Part shown: piece after piece, positions 10,758 through 22,485 of the stretch | Position numbering within the stretch: position 1 is the stretch's first letter | Layout: each line of letters starts with the position of its first letter | NCBI GenBank assembly: GCA_026686845.1 | Contig: JAIVEN010000012.1 | Span: 2,482,501 to 2,546,500 of the forward strand | Reading direction: 5' to 3' | Length of the DNA: 64,000 nucleotides | Source: Adenanthera pavonina | Lineage: Eukaryota > Streptophyta > Magnoliopsida > Fabales > Fabaceae | Translations under genes and position numbers: made by a program | Notes under the pieces: model-generated | Databases searched by the model: none | What the model saw: the letters and a program-made list of their open reading frames with translations, nothing else | Told to the model about the DNA's origin: nothing

Positions 10758-12366
10758 GTGAAGGTTCTGGCTCTAGTCTGGTGAAGTCAAAGGAGTAGCT
10801 GTGTACGTGGGAAGTCTATGTAGTGTTTGTATATTTTGGATATTGTATTATGTGCCAAGTAGGGTAGAAAGTTGTGTATTGAAGGTATGAGATTGACAGG
10901 ATTGTTATGGATGAATGTATGCTTGGTTATGTTTATGTGGAATGTGTTATGTTGGTATTTGTGAGCCCAGAGTGGTTTGGGTCTGATGACTGTATTTTAG
11001 GGCCTATAGCCCGTCCTGTCATGTTTGGGTTCAAAGGGGCCAGAACTCAGAGGAGTGGTTCCTTTGAGGTACAACCTCATTAGATATGTTAGTTTGGAGA
11101 GTTTGGACCTGTATGAATGGTCTCTGAGTGACCAGTTGTCTTTGGCGACAATTGAGGTTGGTTAGAGGTGAGTTTGGGCCAATAAGTGGTCAAAATGGCA
11201 TCAAGGGTCCAGAATCTCCATACGGAGTTGGATTGAGGTGAAAGTGGTGTCTGTGGTTAGATTGGGACTAGATTGACTTGTAGGAGTTGGAATAAAGTCA
11301 ATCAGAGGTCGGAGCATAAAGTTATGGGCGTCGGAGGTTCGCCCCAAGTGTCGAAGTGCTGATGTGGGACATCAGCAAGGTGTCGCCGCGGCACCAGCAG
11401 TCCAGGCCGCGGCGCCAGCCGTCCAGTAGTGAGGCATGTTTCAGAGGAAGCAGGAGCCGCGGTGGTACTGTAGCGGCCGCGGCCCCAGCCCAAAATTTGG
11501 TAATTTGGGGTTCGTATCCGCTGGTTTGTGGCTGTGAGATGTTGTTTGGAGTTGTTTGGGATGTGTTTGGTTGTATTTCATGAGTTTTGGTTATGAGTGG
11601 AGGTAGGATGTTACAGAGAGAGTACATAAAATGAGTTTAACCTTAGTTAATTGCATGTTTGGTTACTTTTTGGCAAACTTAACAATTAAGTTTGGTAAAA
11701 TAACAAGTAAATAATGCAATTTTAACACATGGCTATTCAAAAATGACGCCACTTGGAGGGATTATATTGTCCAAAATATTGCATAATTTTCCTTGTCTAA
11801 TTATGTATTGTATCGGTTGCTTTATACATAGACCAATAAAGTTACTGTTCGCAGTATTAAATTACTTTGTGGATACAAGATTAAAATAACTTTGTATCTA
11901 TGTTTACTTTAATATCATGCATTCTCAAACATTTGTGTGGGGTCCACTTAATTTTCCTATTACTTTTTCAATTTTTTTGGGGCTCACAATACCTTTATTT
12001 TTGCACTATAATTTCTACTGCATTTTGAAATTAAATTTCTTCTAAATTGATTATGTTAAACCCAATGCACTATTGCATGGGGTTCAATATGTTATAAACT
12101 TTAGTTTGTCATAAATTTTTTATAATTATGTAATTACCCCTATGTAAGGAAAAAATGAACATTTTCTTTCTTTTGGGTCTCTTTTGGTAATTTTCTCCAA
12201 GGACTAAAATGCAAGAAATTCTTTTACTTTAGGACAGAAATGTAATTTTCATATTTTACTTTCCTAACCTAGTAAATGGCCTTATTATCCTTTTTCATTC
12301 GTATATCTTAGATTTCATTATGTCCCTTTACATTTTATGCTATTCAGACATTTTGGGGATGTTACA

Positions 12367-12956
12367 TTTTACTCTTGATCGTTTTGCTCTATACCTCTAT
12401 TACATGACAAGCTATGGTGGTTGTCCTACCAAGCATCATTTTCAGAAAATGTTGTGCTCTCTAGTTAGGCACAATATTAGGATAAGTTGCCCTACTTGTT
12501 AAGATATCGTTCATGTTGTGTTGGTTGTGTTTTTTGTGTAGCTCGATTTCATGACAAGCCTTATCCCGTGTCATGACAAGAACATGTGTGCTTTTGTTTT
12601 CAAAGTTCTATTGAGACTCAATCTCATGACAAAATATAACCTTTGTCATGACAACCTCCTAGCATACTTCCTGAAAATGTTTCAATTCTCTTCTTCTGGA
12701 ACAAGTTGTCATGACAAAACCCGTGGGTTATCCTTCCAACATAACTACCATATATATATGCCTCAAAGTGAATAGTGGCTCATTTCCTAAAAACCTAAAA
12801 CCCTTGTCCTCACAACCTTTCTCTCTTAGTCTTAACTAGTACTTCACCAAATTCAAATTCCAAACCACAAATTAGCCAAAAAAACCTCCCAAAAACCTTC
12901 TTTGACTAAGATTAACCAATACAAACTCCTTTGGTGTGAGAATATGAGATAAATTA
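12367..12956 (+). mobile_element. Sirevirus-like LTR/promoter fragment with palindromes
   Basis: The region holds repeated TTGTCATGACAA palindromes (perfect at 12643-12654 and 12706-12717, plus several one-base variants), then an ATATATATATG TATA-like run near 12750 and a CT/CA-rich leader. The same palindrome recurs at 15017 and 15386 in the matching LTR further right. Clusters of family-specific palindromes are a known trait of Sirevirus LTRs. Its left part was removed or displaced where El1 inserted. No primer-binding site is seen before the ORF that follows. Confidence 0.5.
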
Positions 12957-14040
12957 TGGCTAAGGATGCTCAAAAACATGAAGGTAGACCTAAGCATAAC
13001 ATAAACTCCCAATATGCAAGAAAATCACCCCCACAAGCTTTGAAACAGGGAGAATCAAGAAAAGAACCTCCTCCCTAATGTCAATAAACTTAGAAATCTC
13101 AAAGCAAGGGTGGTTTAATGCAATAGTCTTATTAGTTCTCAAATAACTCATCAGAACCCTTGCTTGCAATAGGGCCTCTCTGGAACAACACCAACATAAA
13201 GGAATTGTTCGAAGAGGAATATAGTAAGAGAAAGATAAGCTTATATGGTTAACAAAGGCAAAAAAGTTTTATCTAAGATTTCTGATCATACTCACACTTA
13301 GTTCATAGCACACCTTCCTCACCTAAACCTTAACCTTAGACCTTTGCCTATCCTGAGGTTGTTAGACTTAAAGACCTCATTGATAGCAAATTCCAAGCCT
13401 TGACAGATCAAATCAATGAAATATGGGATAATTTGGGATACCTGTTAGTTGAGACAAATCATAGGATTAGACATCAAGTTAAAGCCTTTGATGAGCTCGC
13501 TAACTTGGTTACTCTAAACTTTAAGGCCAAGCTGTCAAAACTAAGCCTCAACATTTCTCCTGAGCCTACTACATTGTTTGGAGATAAAAGTCTCGCAAGG
13601 CATAAGCATGTAGAACAACAGAAGGATGAGGTTGGAGCTTCATTTGCTAAGATTCCTAGTCCTCACTTCCCTCGCCACTTTACTGTTGGTACTCCTGAGA
13701 CCCCTTTTCCTACTCATGAAAAAGCTACTGGCACTGACACTACTGCTGAACCATCACCAGTTCATACTCCTATTATTCCTTCTCTAGTAGTTGGTAATGT
13801 GTCTACTGAACTTCTCACAGGGAAAACTATCATTCTAGAGACACCTACCATTTAAGGAGCTGGAACTTTTGTGATGAAAGATGTGATGACAGTTACAAGG
13901 GAGATTCTTGAGAAAGATAAGCTAGAAGCTGAAGAGAAAGTGGAAACTAAAACCATTGAGCAAGCTACAGATAATGAGGATAATCTGATCTTGGATGCTT
14001 TATTTGCTCTAATTCAAGAAAACTACCTAAGAGAGTAATT
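12957..14040 (+). pseudogene. Unassigned ORF of Sirevirus-like element, possibly env-like
   Basis: An ATG at 12957 opens MAKDAQKHEGRPKHN, a basic Pro/Gln-rich start. After breaks a clear 151-codon stretch runs 13400-13855: MTDQINEIWDNLGYL, a helical segment without membrane runs, then a Thr/Ser/Pro-rich tail. More sequence up to about 14040 is rich in Glu and Lys. No gag, RT or integrase motifs are present. In Sireviruses an env-like ORF lies between pol and the 3' LTR, and here polypurine tracts and an LTR follow, so that is the best guess. The function is unknown. Frameshifts near 13080-13390 and a stop at 13853 break it. Confidence 0.4.
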
Positions 14041-14249
14041 TGTCATTGTAACTATGCTAATCACTATTATTACTCTGAGGCCTCTATGACAAAGAATCAA
14101 AATGACAGTAAGAAGAGGACATGGTCCTTCCATTCCTTCTTCTCATCCATTACTATGTGAAAGAATCCAAGGCTCAAGAACTTCATGAAGTAATTGAAAA
14201 AGCAACAAGGAATCTTCCCTCCGATGATGAATGAAGATCTTTTTGTTGA

Positions 14250-14605
14250 TGACAAAAAGGGGGAGTAAGATAGGATAGGACTATGTTTTCATGTCTTAGT
14301 TTGGTCTCTAAATTGAACTTGCTTATGCTCTGATAAATTTATATGCTCTAACATGTATGTATACTCTGATATATGTCTTGATAGATGATATGAAATGCTC
14401 TGATACATGTGTTGACAATTGATATGAACTTTGTATACAAAATGTGTTTTTGTGAATGAAATATTAGTTATATTATTAGTTCCCTGTCATATGCTTAGTA
14501 TTCTTTATCCTATGCATATTTTGAGGGGGAGCTTGCACAAGATCCCTAGTACTAACTTATGTTTAAGTGTTTCATTATCATCAAAAAGAGGGAGAATAAT
14601 AAATA
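14250..14605 (+). promoter_or_regulatory. Two polypurine tracts before the 3' LTR
   Basis: GACAAAAAGGGGGAGTAAG lies near 14250-14268 and TCAAAAAGAGGGAGAATAA near 14579-14597. Both resemble plus-strand priming tracts. More than one such tract upstream of the 3' LTR is a described Sirevirus trait, and it supports assigning this element there. Confidence 0.55.
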
Positions 14606-17600
14606 AAAGGATGATTTTGATGATTTCCAAAAATCCTAGAGCTAAAAAGTTCAATTCAAAAAGGGTTAAAGAAGGTTGACCAAGTGAAGGATAGAGATTT
14701 AGCTATGGATTACATGAAAAATTCTTTGTTTTGTTATCCTAGCTTTAGTTTTAAGGTGGTAAAGCTTTAGACCTACTTAATCTTATTACCATCAATCTTA
14801 AATAGGCATATATTTGATGTTGTGGTAGCAAGCTCAATGTTTTTAAGGCTATTTTCATATCGAAACTACCTTATTTTACCAAGCTTAAGAGGATTTCCTG
14901 ACAACTACTTTGTTTAGGACTTGTTTTTGCTTTTAGTAAAGTGCTTGTTCTGCCAAGGCCCTTAAGATATCACAAAATCATGGGTTTTCACAATGTTGTG
15001 TTCACTATTTTATAGCTTGTCATGACAAAGCTTTGAAAAGGGAAAAGAAGTCTCTTGGGTTTAGCTTGATTTCATAACAAATCCCCTAGGTTGACATGAA
15101 AGTGTTGCTCTCCATAAAGCAACCCTACATTTCTTCAATTAGCTTGTCATGACAGCTTGTCCTACCAAGGTGGATCTTCAAATACCCAGTTTTGATGGAT
15201 TTAAGCTTGTCATAACAAGGAGTAATATTCTAGGAAGGTTGTTCTAACAACCTTGAACATTAGCTTTTGGGTTTCCTTGGGTTGACAGCTTCTCCTAACA
15301 ACTATGGTAGGTTGTCATGAAATTGTTCTTAAGCTTTGCTTCTAAAACCTGAAATAGTGCTTGATTTCTTGACAAGGTGCGTACCTTGTCATGACAACCT
15401 GGTTCAACATTAAGAGATGTGTCTAATAGTTAGTTGGCTTTGTCTTACCAACCTACCTAGCTTGTCTAGTCATGATATGACATGCATTAAATGCAGTAGG
15501 TGAACGATAAAATAAGTTTTGGAACAGCTAGTTAATGTCTCTAAAGGTTAGATTTCCTTGAAATCTATATAAAGAATCACATTTAAGGTTGGGGGTAACA
15601 ACATTAAGTGAGATTATAACTGTCACAGCTTACTTTAGGTCCATATTACCATGCTTTAGACTTCATCTATGTCCAATTAGGCATGATTAGAAGCTTGAAT
15701 CATATAAACATAAAAAAAATTTTCTTATTTATTGGGTACTATTCATATTGACATTTCCATTTTACCTATTGAACTTTGAAAATTCATAACTAATTTGACA
15801 AAAATTGTATTAGAGTAATTTAAGTCTATAAAAATAGCTAAAAACATACTCTACATGGGAAAAATAATCATAGAACATTTACTAGACCAATTCATATAGT
15901 TTATTCTTCCAAAAATCATTGAAGCTTTGATCAATTTCTCTTTCTCAGGATTTTGGCCTTCAATTTAAAAATTCATATCTAACTCTAATTTGAACTAATT
16001 CATATATTCTTTATGTCATTTAAAGCTCTATATGTGTACTTTCTACATACTTTTCTTGTAAATTTATTCAACTCACATTGGTCATAGCATTGACTTAAAC
16101 CATTGAGGGTCAGAACACTACTTGTATTAGAATAGTTTAGGAGAAATTACATAACACTTTTAGAACACTTCTTCTAGTAGAATAGTTTTAGAAGCAATTA
16201 CATAACACTTTCTTTATAGCACCAAATACTTTCAAACTAGTTGCATTCATTTCCTAAGACTTAGAGCTTTTCATAAATGCAAACCACTAAATATTATGAG
16301 TTATATACAATTTTATATTACCTTTTGAATTAATCAGTACCTACAGCAAGCATTCCAGTTTTCTAATCCTACCTAGTTTTTAACCCCTAAAGTCAAAAAT
16401 TCATCATAATTTGTACCCTTGCCCAAATTAGGTGTTCTTTAGTTTGTTGAAATGTTAATTCCATCTACTTTTAGGGGCATATATAATACTTATATATCAT
16501 ACCTTGTCTTATATGAACAGTACCTATGACTCTATCAGGATGTTCAAAATGAATCTTTCCATTCACAACATGGCAAAATAAACTTCATAACATGGTAACA
16601 TCATCATTCATTGTTCTAATTCCATCCATAACATTTCATAATGCTTTATGGAACATAATAGCCTAGAGATACAGACCTCAAGTCCTATAAAAGATTACAC
16701 ATAATATCTCTAAATACAATGTCATGGCTTGAATCATCAATTCAAGCATTAATTCCCTTTTCTTGCTCCATAGTTCCCTTGTCTTCATTGCCATTGCTTA
16801 TACCAAACATAGTTTCATTTTGGAAGGGTGAGATTCATTGAATCTTAGTAGCAATCACCATTCATGCAATCATATTATTACATTGAGCATATAATCATTA
16901 TTAAACATCAAGTGAATATTTTAAAACATTTATGCCATAATATTTTACAAAAATTTTTGCAGAGTTTTCATTTTGTATTTTGGACATCCCAAGGTCTCAA
17001 AAGCCCTCAAATAACTCAGCCAACATTCTCAAAGCATCACAAATAATCATATCAAACAATAGGCAAGTCATCAAATTCATTGAAAATCACATGATAATAT
17101 AAGACAAAAATAGGTAAAATTGCTACCTTCTTGAATTCTTTGGGTTTCCACTCTTTGCACTCCCTTCCCTTGGCCTTCTATAACTTTGTTGAACCTATAT
17201 ATATATATTACCAATTAAGCACATAAACCTCTAGTTCTTGGCCTTACACCACAAAGTGTTCATCAAACCCTTAAAATTTCAATTTGAAATTCTTTTGGTT
17301 TTTCTTTGAACCAATACTTGTATTTAAGGTTTTGACCCATGAGAAATCCATTTTTGGTTCTCAAATTTAAGAAATTCTCACTCTAACATACTCTACTAGG
17401 CTGGCCAAAATAGGGGAGTAAGAGGGAAGAGATGGTTTTTCATTATTTGCTTGCAAACTTACTTATGCTTACTATTTTACCATTTCTCATGCTTTTCTTC
17501 AAGTTTTATGGACAAAAACTCTTCCTTTAACTTTCATGCCCATGACCATAACCAAAACTAGAGAGGGAAGAGAAGAGAACTACTTCAAACCATTGGAAAT

Positions 17601-19434
17601 ACTAGCTTGAAGGCATAGATTTCTTACCTTGAGCTTGAATCTTCAAGTTTCCAACTAGCCTTCTCTTTTCTCTTCTCTTTTCTTCCTCCTTCTCTCATGT
17701 CAACTGGCTTCTTGTTTCTGCAGATTTTTAGTCTTCAACTTAAGTATGTAGTTGCTGGTTTGGTCAAGAAAGAGAGATATCTAATGATAGGATTAATCAT
17801 GGTTTAATTTTACTAATCTTAGTTACTTTATTAAATACTTCTCCTCCAAGTTTTCTAACTAGTAATATTAAACTCTATTTTCCCATGTGAGCTGTTATAT
17901 TCACGCCAACTTTAAGGAAGGATATGTCCAAAATTGCTTCATGATTTTTAATTGACCAATATATCGTTTACCAATTAATTTTAGCCGTACTGATTAAATA
18001 CTTTTTGCCGTAATTGTCATTAAATTAGTACAATATTATCCAAAAAAAATTTTGGACTAAAATCATTGTCTTATCCCAAAATATATTTAGGTAGAGTTCA
18101 TTTACTATCCTTGATACTGTACTACTTTTTTTACAGCCCAAAATCTTTTTAATCAATATATTATTAACTTTAAAACTTTATCACCCAATACAAAATCATA
18201 TTGATCTAATTAACTTCCAAACAATATTCTATTGGGCTTGACTCATCAAGAGCTTCATTTTGACTATAATTTTTCATATTTATAAAAATGCTTTGACCAA
18301 AGGGAAAATTATAATTATTAATTCTTTTGAGTCCTTTTCGTAATTTTCCTCAGGGCTAAAATTGAAATAAATTCCCTCATTTAGGGACTAAAATGCATAA
18401 AATTTTTATTTCTTGGGGTCAAATTACTATTTTCTTATTTTCTGATCTAACCTAGATAAATGACTATTTTTCCCTTTTCCGTTTCACTATTCACATTAAC
18501 TTTCAAATTTATTTATCTCTCAACCTAGACCTTCTGGCGATGCAATACTTATACTGTTGCACTCAACTCGAAACGAGCTTCCATTTAAGTGGTATATTGC
18601 ATACCTTGCGGGGTAAGTTTTTGAATTAATTCCTACTTAGGACCTTATTAATAATTAATTCCCATTAAGGACAAAATATAATTTCTTTTAAAAACAATAT
18701 GGAAAATTAATTTTGTCTAAGGAATGAGCATGCAACTTCTTCGTCTCACTTCCTTTCCCATGTTTTCGTGCATTTTATAGTATCTCATAAAAATAAAGAT
18801 GTTACACAAACTCTACAGAAATCATTATTATTCTCATTTAAAGCCCTACCAACCTCTTAAAGAGTTAATATTATTCATCATTGTTTTATTCACTCTTAAA
18901 GAGAGATATTATTTGTTGTAATCATTATTTTTTTTCATTGGGTAGAAGAGTCTTAGTTTGGGGAAATACTAAGGGAGCTTGTAAATGCACTTGTTGGGTA
19001 TGAGAATTAAGATTGAGTAGCTCTAGTTTGAGCTACAATTTGTACTGCGGCTTTTGTAAGAACCCATTCAAATCTTGCAAGGATAGTAGATAAATCTCAA
19101 GTGGGAGTTTAGGGACTAGATGTGGGCCAAGTAGAGAGGCTAAACCAAGGTAAATACTTATGTTTGATTTGCTTTTCCCTAGCTCTTTTCATTTTTACAA
19201 TAGTACTCTACTTTGGTGTTCTTATATTGTTGTATTGTTTTACCTCTTCGGTATTCCAGCTATACTTTGGATCTCCCTAATAGCCAACCACAAATGATAA
19301 AGCAAAAGTTGCTAGGGAGGTACAAAATTTAGGGCAACAAGAACATAAGAACAAGAAAGTGATATAACACTCAAGCTCTAGTCGGTTGCATTCCAAAGAA
19401 ATATTCCAGCATATTGATAATAACACAAGAGCAT
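14600..19434 (+). mobile_element. 3' LTR of the Sirevirus-like element, split by LTR A2
   Basis: The LTR begins just after the second polypurine tract. The U3 part (about 14940-15480) holds many TTGTCATGACA palindromes and half-sites, followed by a CTATATAAAG TATA box near 15568. After the A2 insertion it resumes at 18807 and runs into a U5-like part (GGACTAGATGTGGGCCAAGTAG then CCAAGGTAAATAC near 19110-19160) of the sort seen at the end of Sirevirus LTRs. Its exact 3' end before 19434 is not fixed. No coding sequence is seen in 18807-19434. Confidence 0.5.
15621..18806 (-). mobile_element. Solo LTR A2 (family A)
   Basis: It starts TGTCACAGCT and ends GATGTTACA on the plus strand, 3186 bases, with no coding sequence. 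Read on the minus strand it shows the family stem-loop (16829-16850), the ATGGCAATG small-ORF start (16794) and an AAG/GTAAGA donor-like site near 17637. The flanking pentamers ATAAC and CAAAC agree at only three positions, so a target duplication is not convincing. Confidence 0.7.
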
Positions 19435-22400
19435 TGTAACACCTTAGTTTTAAACCCTATTTTCCATGTATTAGACTTTATTTAAGTCCAGTTGTACCAT
19501 TTTAGGAGCTTGGATCACTTGAAGGACTAAAATAGAAAATTTTATTTTTCTGAGTTATTATTCATTTAATAAGTTTGACTCCACTAAGTGGGATAAGACT
19601 AAAGTTGTTGTTATTATTGTTGTATTGTTCATTTGATAAGTCCCTTTTACTGACTGAATTTTGAAAAATCATAACTGATTCTAAAAAAATCATATGGAGG
19701 TAATTCAAGTCTCTAAATATATCTTAAAACATTCTCTACATGGAAAAATCTGAAATATTATCTTTAACGTACCAATTGGTACTATATTTAGCATGAAAAT
19801 ACTATTTATTTATATGGTCAATTTTCACATTCCTAGGATTTTGGCCTTAAATTTGAGAATTTATTTCTCATTTCATCTTGAGCCAATTTGTGTATTCTCT
19901 ATGTCATTTGAAAGAACTACATGTCTAGTTTACCTTGTACATTTATTCTACTTGAACAGGGCATAGCATTATCTTGAATCATTAAGGGTTAAGACATAGC
20001 TTGTATTGGATTAGTTTTTGGAAAAATTACATGACTCTCCTTATATAGCACCAATTGCATTCAAACTAGTGATTTTTTTTTGTCTTAAGATATAGAACTT
20101 TCTATACATGTAAACTACCAAATTTTTAATGCTCTACACAATTTTATGCTACCTTTTAAAATAAGCAGTACCTTTGGTAAAAACTTACCATTTTCCTACT
20201 CTGTCCAGTTCTAAACCCTAACTTCAAAAATTCACCATAAATTCTATAGTCATCAATTTAAGTGTTCTTTAATTCATTGGATAGCTTACTTTGTCTACTT
20301 TGGGAGAATATATAAAACTTACATTGAATGATCTCTGAATAGAGTGCCTCTATTCCAACCAATATTGGTCATATTGGACAAATTTACATTCCTAACTTCA
20401 TAATCATTATTATACACTATATACACCAAGCTTACCAAATCATGTGCATAACATCAAATGGAACTTAGATGCACATGTTAATAAATAGCGGTAGCCTCAT
20501 ACATTCATATATAATTTTATACAAAATTACATAAAATTATTAAGAGGCATAACATAATAAACTTTAATATTCACAATTCACCTACTTGCTCTTAGTCTCC
20601 CTTGCATCATTGCCATATCTTATCCCTAAGCATGTTAGTCATTTGGAAGGGTGAGATTTGAAGAATCTCAGTAGCAACACCTATATATGCATGCATATTA
20701 TCACATAATACATGAAAACATCAATCATTCTCATGAAAACATAAAATACCATATTAATTCATGAAAATTTTGGCAGAGTTTCCTTTTATAAAATAGTCAT
20801 CTCGAGGTCAAAACCCCTTCATATACTTAGCTAAAACAATCACAAAACATCACAATACAAATATGGTAAGTCATAAAGTTCATGAAAGTATCACAAGATA
20901 ACATAATGTAAGTAAGGGTAAATAACTACCTTGGTGATTCCTCTTGCTTCACCACTTGATTCCATCCCTTCTAAGAGCTTGTTTAGGCTTTCTTAATCCT
21001 AAGCACAACATCATACAAGCTCATAAGCCACTGGTTCATTGGTCTCCTCTACAAAGTTCTCACAAAACCCTAAATTTTTCATTTAACTATCCTTTTGATT
21101 GTTCTTGAAGCCAGCACTTATTCTTAGTTAATTTGGATCCAAGGATTCCATTTTTGGCTTCAAAATCATGGAATTCCCACTCTAAAGTGATGCCATGATT
21201 TGGCTGAAATCATGAGAGAAAGGAGGAAAAATGTTTTGATTTGAAATACTACCAATAACTCATGAATCATGCTTTAAGTAACTAGTTCATGATTTCTCCT
21301 AAGTTTATTGCATGAAAACTCATCTCTCATATACTCAAGGGTTTGGTTGAAATCCATTAAGGAGAAAAGGAAGAGGAAGACTTCATGATATCACTTGAAA
21401 TTACTCAAGAAAATTGTTTGAAAGGATGAAAATCTTACCTCACAACTTGAGTTCTCAAGCTTTTCACCCTTGCTTTCACTTTCTCTTTTCTTCCTTTCTT
21501 GTCAAGAGCTCTCTTTTCCTCTAAAATTTTCAATCCTTAAACTCACTTAAAGCATGTAGCTTGCCAAGAGAAAAGAGATCAAATAGCAAAATTAATCATG
21601 GTTAAATTTTACTAACCTTAGTTACTTTATCGAATACTTATTCAAGAAGTGGTTCCAAAAATTAATAAAACATGCAATTGTGTCACATGGTTGCTGACTT
21701 GCACAACTAAGAGGAGGGGAATTTTGCCAAAATACTACATATTTTTCCCAATCCAAATGTATCCTATGTTGATTAATTTTTTCAGGATTGATAAAGTTAC
21801 TCTTGCAGCATTTTGTTACTTTATGGATACATGATTATTCTATAATTGTATCTATATATACTTAATTATCCTATCCCTAAAAGTATTTATTTTGGGCCCA
21901 CATACTTTTCCTCTTACTTTTCTACTTTTTGTGGGGCTTATACTACGTTTTTTCTATATACTGTTACTTTATAGTGCTCGACACTAAATTTTTCTTCACT
22001 TTAAATCACTTTAATATCTATGCAGTATACCATTGGGTCCAGTGTGTCGCAAGCTTTGTTTTGACAGTAATTTTATAAAATTATGAAATTGCCCTTGAGC
22101 TGGGTCAAAAAGCAAATATTTATTCTTTCAGGGTATTTTCTCATAATTTTCCTCAGGGACCAAACTTTAGATAATTCTTTTTACGTATCTCATGCTATAC
22201 TTTTCAAATTGGTTTATTTTTCAATCTCAACCTCCTGACTACCCAATAGTAACCTTGTTGTGCTCAGCTCATCATGAGCTTCTATTCAATAGGTATATTG
22301 CATAATTTTTAGTTTTGGAATTAATTCATTCTAAGGACCTTATGAGAAATTAATTCCAATTAAGATCAAACATGTAAAATTACCATCTTACTTCTTTTTC

Positions 22401-22480
22401 CATCTTTTTGTGCATATTATGCCAGATTTCCATATCTTTATACATACAATGACATTCTTCATGCAATTTGGGATGTTGCA
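19435..22480 (-). mobile_element. Solo LTR A3 (family A) with perfect target duplication
   Basis: This 3046-base unit is bounded by TGTAACACCT and GGATGTTGCA and flanked on both sides by AGCAT (19430-19434 and 22481-22485). No internal region remains, so it formed by LTR-LTR recombination. On the minus strand it has a GAG/GTAAGA donor (near 21438), the stem-loop (20651-20674), a TGCTTAG/G acceptor and the ATGGCAATG start (20616). A short RTE-type LINE tail (19575-19627) sits near one end. Confidence 0.9.
19575..19627 (+). mobile_element. 5'-truncated RTE-type LINE tail
   Basis: The 53 bases contain CTCCACTAAGTGGGATAAG followed by a TTG-rich tail, which I recognise as the 3' end of plant RTE LINEs. 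Flanks TTCATTTAATAAGT (19561-19574) and TTCATTTGATAAGT (19628-19641) form a 14-base target duplication with one mismatch, as expected of target-primed insertion. It is absent from the other family-A LTRs. Confidence 0.7.
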
Positions 22481-22485
22481 AGCAT

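Larger units (their letters stand above)
9328..11615 (+). mobile_element. Solo LTR B1 (second gypsy LTR family) inside El1 5' LTR
   Basis: This 2288-base unit begins TGTAACGCCC and ends GATGTTACA, flanked by GAGGG and GAGAG (four of five bases match). No coding sequence is present, so it is a solo LTR. It carries a donor-like TTG/GTAAGT at 9645, a stem-loop at 10711-10730, a CTAAC branch-point-like site and CTTTCAG/G at 10757. Two GC-rich, CpG-rich patches lie at about 9416-9465 and 11370-11500. A relative in the opposite direction is at 53486-55984. It has a 37-base tandem repeat that the relative lacks. Confidence 0.8.
1..12366 (-). mobile_element. Tekay/Del-like Ty3/gypsy element El1, left end cut by window
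   Basis: The order on the minus strand is 5' LTR (12366 to 7749), primer-binding site, leader ORF, gag, protease, RT, RNase H, integrase, a chromodomain-like tail, then the 3' LTR (1953 to the window edge). This is the gypsy order, with integrase after RNase H, and the chromodomain-like tail places it among chromoviruses; the long LTRs fit the Tekay/Del group (family knowledge, not tested). All reading frames contain stops and shifts, and catalytic residues are lost, so the copy is dead. A second-family solo LTR (9328-11615) has jumped into its 5' LTR. The left target duplication lies outside the window and cannot be checked. Confidence 0.85.
7749..12366 (-). mobile_element. 5' LTR of El1 (family A), split by solo LTR B1
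   Basis: On the plus strand the LTR reads TGTAACACCT at 7749 and GGATGTTACA at its far end, 12366; these ends are nearly inverted copies of each other, as in other family-A LTRs. It has the family stem-loop in decayed form (8496-8518), the ATGGCAAGG small-ORF start (8465-8463, minus) and a donor-like GTAAAT near 9263 (minus). Removing the B1 insertion leaves about 2.3 kb. Confidence 0.75.

Noticed and set aside
11302..11627. Open frames in the GC-rich part of B1 (63, 75 and 101 codons)
   Set aside because: GC-rich DNA has fewer stops; the frames overlap on both strands and are not kept in B2.
15616..18811. Target duplication for LTR A2
   Set aside because: ATAAC and CAAAC agree at only three of five bases.
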